Numbered from the stretch's first letter, positions 16,291 through 25,136 are shown. The stretch is 50,934 nt of DNA from Chloroflexota bacterium (GCA_021790715.1 JAJYGK010000038.1:1-50934), one strand, 5' to 3'. Program-made: numbers and translations. The notes: generated from the letters alone by a model not told the origin.

Positions 16291-18627
16291 ATGCCCACCA
16301 CCGAACGGCGCGTGGCACCGCGCGCCATCGTCGACTCTCGCCCGCCGCTCGCGGGCCGCGTCGCAGGCCGCTCGGTGCCGCGGCGCGACGCGACGGCACG
16401 GCTCACCGGACAGGCCCGCTACGTCGCCGATCTCGAGCTCGCGGGCACGTGGCACGGCGTCACCGTGCGCGCGACCGAGCCCCGCGCGCGGCTCCTCGGC
16501 ATCGACCTCGACCCAGCGTTCGACTGGTCCCGCGTCGTCGTGCTGACGGCGAAGGACGTGCCGGGCGACAACGTCGTCCAGTTCGCGGTCGACGACCAGC
16601 CCGTCCTGGCGATCGGCGAGGTCCGGCACGTCGGGGAGCCGGTCGCGCTCATCGCGGCGCCCGATCTGCCCACGGCCCTGGCGGCCCGGGACCACGTCGT
16701 GCTGCGCACCGAGCCGCTCCCGCCCGTACTCGACCCGATGGCGTCGGAGTGCGTCTTCGCGCACTTCGAGATCGCGAAGGGCGACCCGGACGCGGCCCTC
16801 GCCGGAGCCGACCTGGTGATCGAGGGAACCTACACGGTCGGACGCCAGGAGCAGCTCTACCTCGAGACGCAGGGGATGCTCGCCGTGCCGCGCGAGGACG
16901 GCGGCGTGACGGTCCACGGCTCGATGCAGTGCCCGTACTACGTCCACGCGGCGCTGCGGCGCGCCCTCGCCCTCGACGACGCCCATCTCTCCGTCGTCCA
17001 GTCCGAGACCGGCGGCGGGTTCGGCGGCAAGGAGGAGTTCCCCTCCGGGCTCGCGATCCACGCCGCGATGCTCGCGATGCGCAGCGGCCGGCCCGTCCGG
17101 ATGATCTACGACCGGCACGAGGACCTGGTCGCCACCACGAAGCGGCACCCGGCCATCATCCGGAGCCGCATGGGCATCTCGCGCGACGGCCGCCTCGTGG
17201 CCCAGGACGTCGACGTCGTGATGGACGCCGGGGCGTACGCCACGCTCTCGCACGTCGTGCTCTCGCGCGGCACGATCCACGCCGGCGGGCCCTACGCCTG
17301 CCCGAACGTCCGGATCCGCTCCCGCGCCGTCATGACGAACACCCCGCCCAGCGGCGCGTTCCGCGGCTTCGGGGCGCCCCAGGTCGAGTTCGCCGCCGAG
17401 ATGCAGGTGAACCGCGCGGCGGAGGCGCTGGGCATCTCGCCGGCGGCACTCCGCGAACGCTGGGCCTACCGCGTGGGCGACGTGACCGCGACGGGCCAGG
17501 TCCTCCGCGACAGCGTCGCGGCGGTGACCGTGCTCGAGCGAGCCGTCGGGGCGAGCCGGTTCGAGGAGGTCCGCGCGGCCGCCGCCGGGGCACGCGCGGC
17601 ACGCGGGGCCGGCGATGGCGTCGCGCCGGAGCGAGCGAGTGCGGCGGACCCGCGGGGGCGTGCCGGGGCCGGGCGTGAGCATCTGGCCCACGGCATCGGC
17701 GTGGCGCTGGGCTGGCACGGCGCCGGGTTCACGGGATCCGGCGAGGCCAACCTCGCGAGCGTCGTGGCGCTCGAGGTCACGGCCGACGGCCGGATCGTCC
17801 TGTACACGGATTCCACCGAGATCGGGCAGGGATCGCGCACGGTGCTGCCGCAGCTCGTGGCGGAGGAGCTCGGCGTGGACCTGGACCTCGTGCACGTGGC
17901 GCCCACGGACACCTCGATCGTGCCGAACAGCGGGCCGACCGTCGCCAGCCGCACGACGATGGTGGTCGGCGGGCTGCTCGTCACGGCCGCCCGGCGGCTC
18001 CGGGCCGAGGTGGAGGCACGGACCGGGAGGCCCTTCGCGGCGTCGTATCTCGACGACGTGCGGGGGCACGGCGCGACGCGCGTGACCGAGCGGTTCGCGG
18101 GCTACCCGGGGATCGCCTGGGACGAGCCGTCCCACCTGGGCGACGCGTACCCGGCGTACGGATGGACGGCCGTGGTGGCGGAGGTGGACGTCGATCTCGA
18201 CACGGGCGAGGTGGCCGTCCGGCGCGTGGTCTCGGCGGACGACGTGGGCCGCGCCGTGAACCCGCTGCTCGCCACGGGCCAGATCGAGGGCGGGACGCTG
18301 CAGGGCGTGGGCTACGCGACGATCGAGGAGGCGCGGGTGGACGGCGGACGGCTGCTCAACGACCGGCTGGCCACCTGCGTCGTGCCGACGTCGATGGACG
18401 CGCCGGAGATCGAGTCGATCCTGGTGGAGGAGCCGTTCAGCGGTGCGCCGCACGGCGCGAAGGGGCTGGGCGAGCTGCCGATGGACGTGCCTGCCCCGGC
18501 CGTCGTCGCGGCGATCCAGGACGCGACCGGCGCCTGGATCCACGACCTGCCCGCGTCCCCCGAGCGGATCCTGGCCGCGCTCCGGGAGCGGGAGGCCGGG
18601 ATCGGTGGGCGGGAGGCGGCGCGATGA
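16291..18627 (+). CDS. Xanthine dehydrogenase-family molybdopterin-binding subunit
   Basis: 778 residues, the large molybdenum subunit of the xanthine dehydrogenase/CO dehydrogenase family. Visible elements are the N-terminal a/b hammerhead (RDATARLTGQARYVADL), ETGGGFGGKEEF, the SGAFRGFGAPQ loop (a xanthine-dehydrogenase-like arginine loop, not the AYRCSFR of form I CO dehydrogenase), TEIGQGSRTVLPQ, and KGLGELPMDVPAPAV with the catalytic glutamate. An Ala/Arg/Gly-rich insertion sits at about residues 435-465. It hydroxylates an unknown heterocycle or aldehyde with water as oxygen donor. The start is uncertain: ATG 16291 is chosen, and GTG 16312 is possible. The stop overlaps the downstream Fe-S/FAD subunit (ATGA). 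Confidence 0.87.
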   Translation: MPTTERRVAPRAIVDSRPPLAGRVAGRSVPRRDATARLTGQARYVADLELAGTWHGVTVRATEPRARLLGIDLDPAFDWSRVVVLTAKDVPGDNVVQFAVDDQPVLAIGEVRHVGEPVALIAAPDLPTALAARDHVVLRTEPLPPVLDPMASECVFAHFEIAKGDPDAALAGADLVIEGTYTVGRQEQLYLETQGMLAVPREDGGVTVHGSMQCPYYVHAALRRALALDDAHLSVVQSETGGGFGGKEEFPSGLAIHAAMLAMRSGRPVRMIYDRHEDLVATTKRHPAIIRSRMGISRDGRLVAQDVDVVMDAGAYATLSHVVLSRGTIHAGGPYACPNVRIRSRAVMTNTPPSGAFRGFGAPQVEFAAEMQVNRAAEALGISPAALRERWAYRVGDVTATGQVLRDSVAAVTVLERAVGASRFEEVRAAAAGARAARGAGDGVAPERASAADPRGRAGAGREHLAHGIGVALGWHGAGFTGSGEANLASVVALEVTADGRIVLYTDSTEIGQGSRTVLPQLVAEELGVDLDLVHVAPTDTSIVPNSGPTVASRTTMVVGGLLVTAARRLRAEVEARTGRPFAASYLDDVRGHGATRVTERFAGYPGIAWDEPSHLGDAYPAYGWTAVVAEVDVDLDTGEVAVRRVVSADDVGRAVNPLLATGQIEGGTLQGVGYATIEEARVDGGRLLNDRLATCVVPTSMDAPEIESILVEEPFSGAPHGAKGLGELPMDVPAPAVVAAIQDATGAWIHDLPASPERILAALREREAGIGGREAAR

Positions 18628-20105
18628 CGATCTCGATCGGCACCGCGGTCCGCTTCACCGTCAACGGCGTGCCCGTCGTCGCCGAGGGGCCGGGCAGCCG
18701 GCGCCTGCTCGACGTCCTGCGCGACGACCTGGGGCTGACCGGCACCAAGGAGGGCTGCGGCGAGGGCGAATGCGGCGCGTGCTCGGTGCTGCTCGACGGG
18801 CGCGTCGTGAACAGCTGCCTCGTGCCGATCGGCCAGGTGGCGGGCGGCGACGTCCGCACGGTCGAGGGGCTCGCGACCGATGGGCGCCTCGGGGCGCTGC
18901 AGGAGGCGTTCCTGCAGGGCGGTGCCGTGCAGTGCGGCTTCTGCACGCCCGGCATGCTCGCGTCGGCGGCCGCGTTCCTGGCATCCCGCACGCCCCCCAC
19001 CGACGAGGCCGTGCGCGAGGCGATCGCGGGCAACCTGTGCCGGTGCACGGGCTACACGAAGATCGTGGAGGCGATCCAGGTCGCCGCGGGAGCGGAGGTG
19101 CCGGTCGAGCGTTCGGAGCCGCCCGAGGCCCCGACGTGGGGCGCCCCGTTCGCGTCGCCCGAGCGTCCGGCATCAGGCGAACCCGCGACGGCCCCGCCGT
19201 CCCTTCGCGTGCCCGTCCGGCCGCCCGCCGACGCGCGCCGGCCCGACCTCGTCGCCGTCCGCACCCTCCCGGAAGCGCTGCACCGCCTGGCGGAGGGCGG
19301 GTACCGTCCGATCGCCGGCGGCACGGACCTGATGGTGGGGCTCGAGGCCGGGACCGCCGACCCGTCGGTGCCGTTGCTCGACCTGTGGGCGCTGGACGAG
19401 CTGCGCGGCATCCGTCTCGAGGGATCGGGTCTCGTGCTGGGGGCGCTCACGACGTACGCGGAACTGCGGGCCTCGCCGGTGGTCCGGGAGCACCTGCCCG
19501 CCGTCGCACGGATGGCGGGCGGCGTCGGCGCCGTGCAGATCCAGAACCGGGGGACGCTGGGCGGAAACCTGGTGAACGCCTCGCCCGCCGGCGACACGCT
19601 GCCGCTCCTCCTCGCCGCCGACGCGGAGATCGTGGTGCAGAGCGTGCGCGGCGAACGGGCGATCCCGGCGACAGCCTTCTGGACCGGCTATCGGCGCACC
19701 GCCCTCGCGCCCGACGAGCTCGTGGTCGGCGTGCGGGTCCCGCTGCCTCCCGCCCGGCACGTCGTCTTCCGCAAGATCGGGACGCGGCGCGCACAGTCGA
19801 TCGCGAAGGCCTCCGTCGCGGTGGCGTGGCGGACGGACGAGTCGGGGGCGTGGCGCGACGTGCGGGTCGCCCTCGGTGCGGTCGCCGAGCGCGCCATCCG
19901 GGCGCCCGAGACGGAAGCGGTGCTGGAGGGTCGCGTGCCGGCACGCGACGTCGCGGACGAGGCGGCGCGGGTGGTCGCGCGCGAGATCACCCCGATCGAC
20001 GACGTCCGGTCGACCGCCGAGTACCGCCGCGCGGCGGTCGCCCGGGTGCTCCGGCGGATCGTCCTCGAGGGCGGCGACGCAGTGGCGGAGGCGAAGCTGG
20101 CCTGA
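18624..20105 (+). CDS. Fused [2Fe-2S] and FAD subunit of the molybdenum hydroxylase
   Basis: 493 residues that join two proteins usually encoded separately (CoxS/XdhC-like and CoxM/XdhB-like). Residues 1-85 form a plant-type [2Fe-2S] ferredoxin with C45, C50, C53 and C65. Residues about 90-155 form the helical [2Fe-2S] domain with C104, C107, C139 and C141. A Pro/Ala-rich linker covers about 160-205. The rest is an FAD-binding domain (PIAGGTDLMVGLE and NRGTLGGNLVNASPAGD) with the CO-dehydrogenase flavoprotein C-terminal domain. It passes electrons from the Mo centre to FAD. The ATG at 18624 overlaps the large-subunit stop; GGGAGG lies upstream. No maturation factor (XdhC/CoxF type) is encoded nearby. 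Confidence 0.9.
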   Translation: MTISIGTAVRFTVNGVPVVAEGPGSRRLLDVLRDDLGLTGTKEGCGEGECGACSVLLDGRVVNSCLVPIGQVAGGDVRTVEGLATDGRLGALQEAFLQGGAVQCGFCTPGMLASAAAFLASRTPPTDEAVREAIAGNLCRCTGYTKIVEAIQVAAGAEVPVERSEPPEAPTWGAPFASPERPASGEPATAPPSLRVPVRPPADARRPDLVAVRTLPEALHRLAEGGYRPIAGGTDLMVGLEAGTADPSVPLLDLWALDELRGIRLEGSGLVLGALTTYAELRASPVVREHLPAVARMAGGVGAVQIQNRGTLGGNLVNASPAGDTLPLLLAADAEIVVQSVRGERAIPATAFWTGYRRTALAPDELVVGVRVPLPPARHVVFRKIGTRRAQSIAKASVAVAWRTDESGAWRDVRVALGAVAERAIRAPETEAVLEGRVPARDVADEAARVVAREITPIDDVRSTAEYRRAAVARVLRRIVLEGGDAVAEAKLA

Positions 20106-20157
20106 CCGGGGGCGGTGCGTCCCGGAGATCCCGGGAGAGGCTGTGTCGGTCAGCCCA

Positions 20158-20183
20158 GCGTTCGTGCGCGGCGTTCGTGCGCG
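20158..20183 (+). repeat. Tandem duplication of a 13-mer
   Basis: GCGTTCGTGCGCG occurs twice with no spacer (20158-20170 and 20171-20183), 53 bases after the hydroxylase stop codon. Confidence 0.85.
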
Positions 20184-20437
20184 GTGCTCGCGAAACCGAC
20201 TGCGGCGTGCATGTGGCTCATGCAAGCGACCAGATGGGCGACCGTGGCCCGGCAGCGACACCAGGCAGGCGCCCGGCTCGGGGCCCGCGACGTCGGAATG
20301 TCGAGCGTCGCGCACGAGGTCGACCCCGCCGGGGTCCGGTGCGTCGTTCTCGTGCGGCCGATGCACGAGCACGACGGCCGATGCGTGCGCCCTCGGTCCG
20401 GCGGGTCGCCAGGATGAGCCACGTGCAAGAACACCCG

Positions 20438-20540
20438 GGAGGCGCGCTCGGGAGGCGCTCGGGCGCGAGGCTCTGGAGGCGCGCTCTGGAGGCGCGCTCG
20501 GGAGGGGCGCTCGGGCGCGACGCTCGGGCGCGGGCGCTCG
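20438..20540 (+). repeat. 13-bp minisatellite, eight degenerate units
   Basis: Consecutive units resemble GGAGGCGCGCTCG. Starts are at 20438, 20451 (11-base unit), 20462, 20475, 20488, 20501, 20514 and 20527 (14 bases). Units at 20438 and 20488 are identical, and 20475 and 20501 differ by one base each. It lies 173 bases before the acyl-CoA synthetase ATG and outside any gene. Confidence 0.85.
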
Positions 20541-20653
20541 GCACACCAGCGCCGGCACGACGGGCCGGCCTTGGCCTTGCGAGCCGCCACGCCCGCCCCC
20601 GACGTCATGGCCGCCCGCGGTCCGCGCCGTCGCGTCCGCAACGTGCCGCGCGC

Positions 20654-20659
20654 TAGAGT
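20654..20659 (+). promoter_or_regulatory. -10 box of the acyl-CoA synthetase gene
   Basis: TAGAGT, fitting the TANNNT pattern used elsewhere in the window, 54 bases before the ATG at 20714. The inferred leader of about 48 bases carries GAGGTGA as ribosome-binding site. No -35 is evident. Confidence 0.5.
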
Positions 20660-20713
20660 GTCCGCCCGCGGGCAGGCAGGCGCCGGCCCCGCGCAGCCCG
20701 TCGAGGTGATCGC

Positions 20714-22729
20714 ATGGCGCATCCTTCGGCCCCATCCGGCGCGGTCTTCGGGCGTGACGTCCCCGATGCCGCGTGGCGCCCGCCGCCCGACCTGCTCGTC
20801 GAGAGCAGGGTTGCCAGGCTGCTGCGCGCCCTCGACGCGCCCGGCGCCGACGACCTGGAGTGGCTGCAGGCACGCGCGGTGGCCGACCCCGGGTGGTTCT
20901 GGGGGACCGCGGTCGACGACCTCGGCCTGGCCTGGCAGCGCAGGCCGGGACAGATCCTCGACATGCGCGACGGAATCGAATGGGCCCGCTGGTGGACCGG
21001 CGGGGCGTTCAACCATGCCCAGGCGGCGACCGCACCCCGGGCGGAGACGGACCCCGACGGCGAGGCGCTCACCTGGGAGGGCGAGGACGGCGCCGTCCGG
21101 CGGCTGACCCACGCCGAGCTGCGCGATCACGTCGACCGGGCCGCGGCGATGCTGGCGCGCAACGGGATCGGCCGGGGGACGCGCGTCGGCATCTTCCTGC
21201 CGATGCTGCCGGAGACGGTCGTCGCGGTGCTCGCGCTCGGGAAGCTGCGGGCGATCTTCACGCCGATCTTCTCGGGTTATGCGGCACACGCCGTCGCGAC
21301 CCGGCTCCATGCCTTCCAGGCCACGCACCTCATCACGGCGGACGGCTTCCTCCGGCGCGGCCGGGTCGTGCCGTTGAAGGAGGTCGCGGACGCGGCGCTC
21401 GACGAGACCCCGTCCGTGGAGCGCGCGATCGTCGTGAGGCGGCTGGTCGGTCGCCGCGGCGCGCTCCCCTGGAAGGCCGCGCGCGACCGCTGGTGGGACG
21501 AGGAGCTATCGGCGGACGGGAGCGCACCGCTCCGGGAGACCCCGGAGACGGATCCCGAGACGCCGTACATGGTGATCTACACGTCGGGCACCACGGGCGT
21601 GCCGAAGGGGACCGTGCACGTGCACGGCGGTTTCCCGATCAAGGCCGCCCAGGACCTCGCGCACACGTTCGACCTGCGGGCCGGCGACGCGCTCTTCTGG
21701 TTCACGGACCTCGGCTGGATGATGGGCCCCTGGGCGATCAGCGGCGCGCTGCTGCTCGGCGCCCGCCTGATCCTGTACGAGGGTGCGCCCGACTGGCCGG
21801 GACCCGACCGGCTCTGGGCGGTTGCCGAGCGCGCCCGGGCGACCCACCTGGGTGTCAGCCCGACGCTCGTCCGGGCGCTCCTCGTGCACGGCGAAGAGCC
21901 CGTGCGATCGCACGACCTGCGGTCCCTTCGCGTGCTGGGCTCGACCGGCGAACCCTGGAACGCCGACCCGTGGCGCTGGTACTTCCGCGTCGTCGGCGGC
22001 TCGCGCCTGCCGATCGTCAACTACTCGGGCGGCACCGAGGTGAGCGGGGGGATCCTGGGCTGCACGCTGCTGCGACCGATCCGGCCCATGTCGTTCAACG
22101 GCCCCTGCATCGGGATGGCGGCCGACGTCGTCGACGCGTCGGGCGCACCCGTGCGCGGGACCGTCGGCGAGCTCGTGCTGCGCGCGCCCTGGCCGGGGAT
22201 GACCCGCGGCTTCTGGGGCGGCGACCGTGAGCGCTACCTCGACACCTACTGGCGCCGGCTGCCGGGGACGTGGGTGCACGGCGACTGGGCCGTGGTCGAC
22301 CCGGACGGCTACTGGTACCTGCACGGCCGCTCCGACGACACGCTCAAGGTGGCCGGCAAGCGGGTGGGGCCGGCCGAGGTCGAGACGGCCGCCTGCGCGC
22401 ACCCGGCCGTCGTGGAGGCGGCCGCGATCGGCGTGCCGGACGCCCTCAAGGGCGAGTCGGTCGTGGTCCTCGTGGTGCTGCGGCCGGACGTGGCGGGGGA
22501 CGCGGACGTGACGCGCGAGATCTCCGAGCGCATCGTGTCGGACCTCGGCAAGCCGCTCCGCCCGGCGGCCGTCATCCCGGTCCCCGAGCTGCCGCGGACG
22601 CGCAGCGGCAAGATCATGCGTCGCGTCGCCCGCGCCGCCTACCTCGGCGCCGATCCCGGCGACCTCTCGGGCCTGGAGAACGCCGCGGCGGTGGACGCGA
22701 TCGCGTCCGCGCGCGGCAGCCACGGATAG
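20714..22729 (+). CDS. Acyl-CoA synthetase (AMP-forming), acetyl/propionyl-CoA synthetase-like
   Basis: 671 residues, an ANL adenylate-forming enzyme. The P-loop is YTSGTTGVPKGTVH. NYSGGTEVSGG is the A5-type block, GDWAVVDPDGYWYLHGRSDD the A7-A8 region, and the A10 lysine is K633 in RTRSGKIMRR. It activates a carboxylic acid to an acyl-AMP and then to the CoA thioester. An N-terminal extension of about 90 residues (ALDAPGADDLEWLQARAVADP) matches the acetyl-/acetoacetyl-CoA synthetase architecture. The preferred acid is not certain; short-chain acids are most likely. The start is the ATG at 20714 with GAGGTGA 4 bases upstream. It may activate acids released by the surrounding catabolic pathways. 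Confidence 0.9.
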   Translation: MAHPSAPSGAVFGRDVPDAAWRPPPDLLVESRVARLLRALDAPGADDLEWLQARAVADPGWFWGTAVDDLGLAWQRRPGQILDMRDGIEWARWWTGGAFNHAQAATAPRAETDPDGEALTWEGEDGAVRRLTHAELRDHVDRAAAMLARNGIGRGTRVGIFLPMLPETVVAVLALGKLRAIFTPIFSGYAAHAVATRLHAFQATHLITADGFLRRGRVVPLKEVADAALDETPSVERAIVVRRLVGRRGALPWKAARDRWWDEELSADGSAPLRETPETDPETPYMVIYTSGTTGVPKGTVHVHGGFPIKAAQDLAHTFDLRAGDALFWFTDLGWMMGPWAISGALLLGARLILYEGAPDWPGPDRLWAVAERARATHLGVSPTLVRALLVHGEEPVRSHDLRSLRVLGSTGEPWNADPWRWYFRVVGGSRLPIVNYSGGTEVSGGILGCTLLRPIRPMSFNGPCIGMAADVVDASGAPVRGTVGELVLRAPWPGMTRGFWGGDRERYLDTYWRRLPGTWVHGDWAVVDPDGYWYLHGRSDDTLKVAGKRVGPAEVETAACAHPAVVEAAAIGVPDALKGESVVVLVVLRPDVAGDADVTREISERIVSDLGKPLRPAAVIPVPELPRTRSGKIMRRVARAAYLGADPGDLSGLENAAAVDAIASARGSHG

Positions 22730-22771
22730 CGGCGCGGTACCGCCGGCCCACCCGCGGGCGGCCCGGGACGC

Positions 22772-22777
22772 TACTGT
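22772..22777 (+). promoter_or_regulatory. Possible -10 box upstream of the membrane-anchored unknown
   Basis: TACTGT, 43 bases after the synthetase stop and 90 before the ATG at 22867. It follows the TANNNT pattern; no -35 is seen. Confidence 0.35.
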
Positions 22778-22866
22778 TGACCGGGGGATCCGGGATCGGC
22801 GGCAGGCACGCGCGACGGCCGGGCGGCGACCGGCGGGCGCGCGGGACGAGGAGGCGGCGCGGCGGG

Positions 22867-23517
22867 ATGGACAACGGAACCCTGATCGTCGCCGCACTCG
22901 CGATCCTGCTGGTGGGCGGATACGCGGTGGGCGCGATCCTCAACGCGCGCCTGATGGCGGCGCTGACGGCCGGGCTCCGCGAGGCGCTCTCGTGGCCGGG
23001 CGGCCGCCCGCGCGTCCAGCGCCCCGGTCGGAGCATCGTGCGCGTCGAATCGCCGGCGCCCGTCCGCGGGGCGGGCCCCGTCGTGGCGACCGCGCGCATG
23101 GCGCCCCGCGAGGCGATCCCGCTCTGGATCATGTGGGCGCTGCAGGGCCGGGGCGACGTGCTCGACGTCAGGGCGCACCTGGACGCGCCTCCGTCCGGCG
23201 CGGGGCTGGTGGCGGACACCCGCCATCGAACGGGTCGCGCGGCGATCCGAGCCGCCGTGGCGGCGGGCGGCACGCGGCGCGATGTGCCGGGGACGGCCCT
23301 CGCGACGGTGGCGTACGACGCGGCCGGACACGCGGCGATGGAGCGGATGGCTCCGGTCGCGGCCGGCGTGGCGAACCTCGTGCTGGTGGAGCTCCGCGCC
23401 GTGCAGCCGCGCCTGACGTTCCTCGTCTCCCTGCGCGGCATGCCGCGGTCGCTGTCGTCGCTCCGGCAGGACCTGCAGCGGCTCGTGGGGGCGGCACGGG
23501 GACGGTCGCGGGCGTAG
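22867..23517 (+). CDS. Hypothetical protein with N-terminal membrane anchor
   Basis: 216 residues. Residues about 5-27 (TLIVAALAILLVGGYAVGAIL) form one hydrophobic helix with a short N-terminal tail. The remainder is soluble, rich in Arg and Ala, with a strand-like core (LVLVELRAVQPRLTFLVSLR) near the C-terminus. I do not recognise a family. The start is the ATG at 22867, with GAGGAGG about 12 bases upstream; the frame is open to 22270 but only shadows the synthetase. A GC palindrome (GCGCTCGAGCGC, 23518-23529) follows directly after the TAG stop. Confidence 0.6.
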   Translation: MDNGTLIVAALAILLVGGYAVGAILNARLMAALTAGLREALSWPGGRPRVQRPGRSIVRVESPAPVRGAGPVVATARMAPREAIPLWIMWALQGRGDVLDVRAHLDAPPSGAGLVADTRHRTGRAAIRAAVAAGGTRRDVPGTALATVAYDAAGHAAMERMAPVAAGVANLVLVELRAVQPRLTFLVSLRGMPRSLSSLRQDLQRLVGAARGRSRA

Positions 23518-23645
23518 GCGCTCGAGCGCTCGGGCGCTCGCCGGCAGGGCACCACGCCATCGGGTGCAGACTCACGCGTAACCGGGACGACGGTCCGGGA
23601 ACCGCCGGCTCCGGGGCCGGCATCGGGCACGGAGAGGAGGATCGG

Positions 23646-24617
23646 ATGCGCACGCGACGGTTCGGGCGGGTCGGCTGGGAGGTCGGCGAGCTCGGCTACG
23701 GGATGTGGGGCATGGGCGGCTGGACCGGCTCCCACGACGACCGGTCGCGGGCCGCGCTGCAGGCGGCCGTCGATCGGGGCGTGAACTTCTTCGACACGGC
23801 CTGGGCATACGGCGACGGGCACAGCGAGCGGCTCCTCGGCGAGCTGCTGCGCGCGAACAGCGGCCGGAACCTCCACGCGGCGACCAAGGTGCCGCCGAAG
23901 AACCGCCGGTGGCCCTCGTCCCGCGGCGAGGCGCTGGACGACGCGTTCCCGCCGGCCTACATCCGCGAGTACGCCGAACGGAGCCTGGCGAACCTGGGCG
24001 CCGAGACGATCGACCTGCTGCAGTTCCACGTCTGGGAGGACGACTGGGCGGACGACGCGCGCTGGCAGCGGGCGGTGGACGACCTGCGCCGCGAGGGGCT
24101 GGTGCGCGCGATCGGGGTCAGCGTGAACCGCTGGGAGCCGGCAAACGTCCTGCGCACGCTCCGCACGGGCCTGATCGACGCGGTGCAGGTCATCTACAAC
24201 GTCTTCGACCAGGCGCCGGAGGACGAGCTCTTCCCGGCCTGCCGGGAACTCGGCGTGGCCGTCATCGCCCGCGTGCCGTTCGACGAGGGCACGCTGACGG
24301 GGACCCTGACGCTCGACTCCCGCTGGCCGGACGGTGACTGGCGCAACACGTACTTCGTGCCGGAGAACCTGCGCGAGAGCGTGGCCCACGCCGACGCGCT
24401 CCGGCCGCTCGTCCCCGCCGGCATGTCCATGCCCGAGATGGCACTCCGCTTCATCCTCTCGAACCCGGACGTCTCGACCGTGATCCCGGGCATGCGGAGC
24501 CCGGAGCGCGTGGCACAGAACGCGGACGCCGCGGAGCACGGCCCCCTGGACCCCGACCTCGTCGCCCGGCTGCGCGGCCACCGCTGGGACCGGACGCCCA
24601 CGGAGTGGTCGCAGTAG
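23646..24617 (+). CDS. Aldo/keto reductase
   Basis: 323 residues, a TIM-barrel NADPH-dependent oxidoreductase. The catalytic tetrad is visible as D50, Y55 (FFDTAWAYGDG), K81 (ATKVPP) and H128 (LLQFHVWED). The cofactor region near the C-terminus is STVIPGMRSPERVAQNADA. It reduces aldehydes or ketones to alcohols; the substrate is unknown. The start is the ATG at 23646, with GGAGG 7 bases before it. It is followed 111 bases downstream by two small alpha-beta barrel proteins on the same strand. Confidence 0.9.
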   Translation: MRTRRFGRVGWEVGELGYGMWGMGGWTGSHDDRSRAALQAAVDRGVNFFDTAWAYGDGHSERLLGELLRANSGRNLHAATKVPPKNRRWPSSRGEALDDAFPPAYIREYAERSLANLGAETIDLLQFHVWEDDWADDARWQRAVDDLRREGLVRAIGVSVNRWEPANVLRTLRTGLIDAVQVIYNVFDQAPEDELFPACRELGVAVIARVPFDEGTLTGTLTLDSRWPDGDWRNTYFVPENLRESVAHADALRPLVPAGMSMPEMALRFILSNPDVSTVIPGMRSPERVAQNADAAEHGPLDPDLVARLRGHRWDRTPTEWSQ

Positions 24618-24686
24618 CCGACCGCCCGGCGGACGCTCACCCGCGGGGATCGGGACCGCACGCGCCGCGGACGCGCCCAGCCGTGG

Positions 24687-24692
24687 TACGGT
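24687..24692 (+). promoter_or_regulatory. Possible -10 box before the 121-residue protein
   Basis: TACGGT, 36 bases before the ATG at 24729, in a GC-rich intergenic stretch. It matches TANNNT only. Confidence 0.35.
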
Positions 24693-24728
24693 CGGCCGCG
24701 GCAGATCGACAGTCACGGGGGTCGGTGC

Positions 24729-25094
24729 ATGGCGAACCAGGCGATCACGGCGGCGTACTTCTACCGGATCCGGTGGGGCCACCACGACGAGTGGGTCGAG
24801 CTGTTCCTGCGGAACCACTGGCCGATCCTGCGCGAGCAGGTGAAGACCGGGCGCATGCTCGACGTGCGCATGTACCAGCCACGCTTCCACGGCGACGGGC
24901 GCGCGGACTGGGACCTGATGGTCACCATCACGTACCGCGACTGGGCGGCGATGGAGGAGCACTCGGAGGCCGCCATCGCGAAGCGGCTGTACCCGGACCA
25001 GGAGACGTTCCGCGCCGAGGAGCGGCGCCGCTTCGAGCTGCTCGACGCCCACTGGGACGTGCCGCTCGAGGAGCGGCGGCTGCCGGCCGAGTAG
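24729..25094 (+). CDS. Conserved-looking hypothetical protein, probable dimeric alpha-beta barrel
   Basis: 121 residues. The pattern is YFYRIRWGHHDEWVELF (strand-turn-helix), a central helix, then WDLMVTITYRDWAAMEEHSEA (strand-helix). This looks like the ferredoxin-like fold of NIPSNAP or ABM-type dimeric barrels. It is rich in Trp, His and acidic residues. No catalytic motif can be named. A weak GGGGGTCGGTGC leader precedes the ATG at 24729. It is followed 82 bases later by another small barrel protein, so the two may act together. Confidence 0.65.
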   Translation: MANQAITAAYFYRIRWGHHDEWVELFLRNHWPILREQVKTGRMLDVRMYQPRFHGDGRADWDLMVTITYRDWAAMEEHSEAAIAKRLYPDQETFRAEERRRFELLDAHWDVPLEERRLPAE

Positions 25095-25136
25095 CCGGAG
25101 GGCGTCGCGCGCCGCGGGCACCCGGCGCGATCGAAC

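Larger units (their letters stand above)
20106..20713. other. 608-base intergenic region with short tandem repeats
   Basis: No frame here encodes a recognisable protein; the open frames are Arg/Ala-rich shadows. From left to right it holds a weak hairpin after the molybdenum hydroxylase stop (20120-20125 with 20131-20136), a duplicated 13-mer (20158-20183), about 250 bases of unremarkable sequence, a 13-bp minisatellite (20438-20540) and a -10-like TAGAGT (20654-20659). Confidence 0.7.

Noticed and set aside
16128..16406. N-terminal extension of the acyl-CoA dehydrogenase
   Set aside because: The family starts at about VDLELPQEHRLLQETI; the extra 93 codons overlap the divergent gene start and look non-coding.
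16291..20105. Aerobic CO dehydrogenase (coxLSM)
   Set aside because: The active-site loop is not AYRCSFR, the subunits are fused and the order differs; general xanthine dehydrogenase family is safer.
20115..20417. 100-residue plus-strand frame after the molybdenum hydroxylase
   Set aside because: It has no domain and no ribosome-binding site, and it contains the duplicated 13-mer; nothing supports translation.
20438..20540. CRISPR-like array
   Set aside because: Units are 13 bp and contiguous with no spacers; it is a minisatellite.
20150..21328. 392-residue minus-strand frame across the minisatellite
   Set aside because: It overlaps the acyl-CoA synthetase on the opposite strand and has low-complexity composition.
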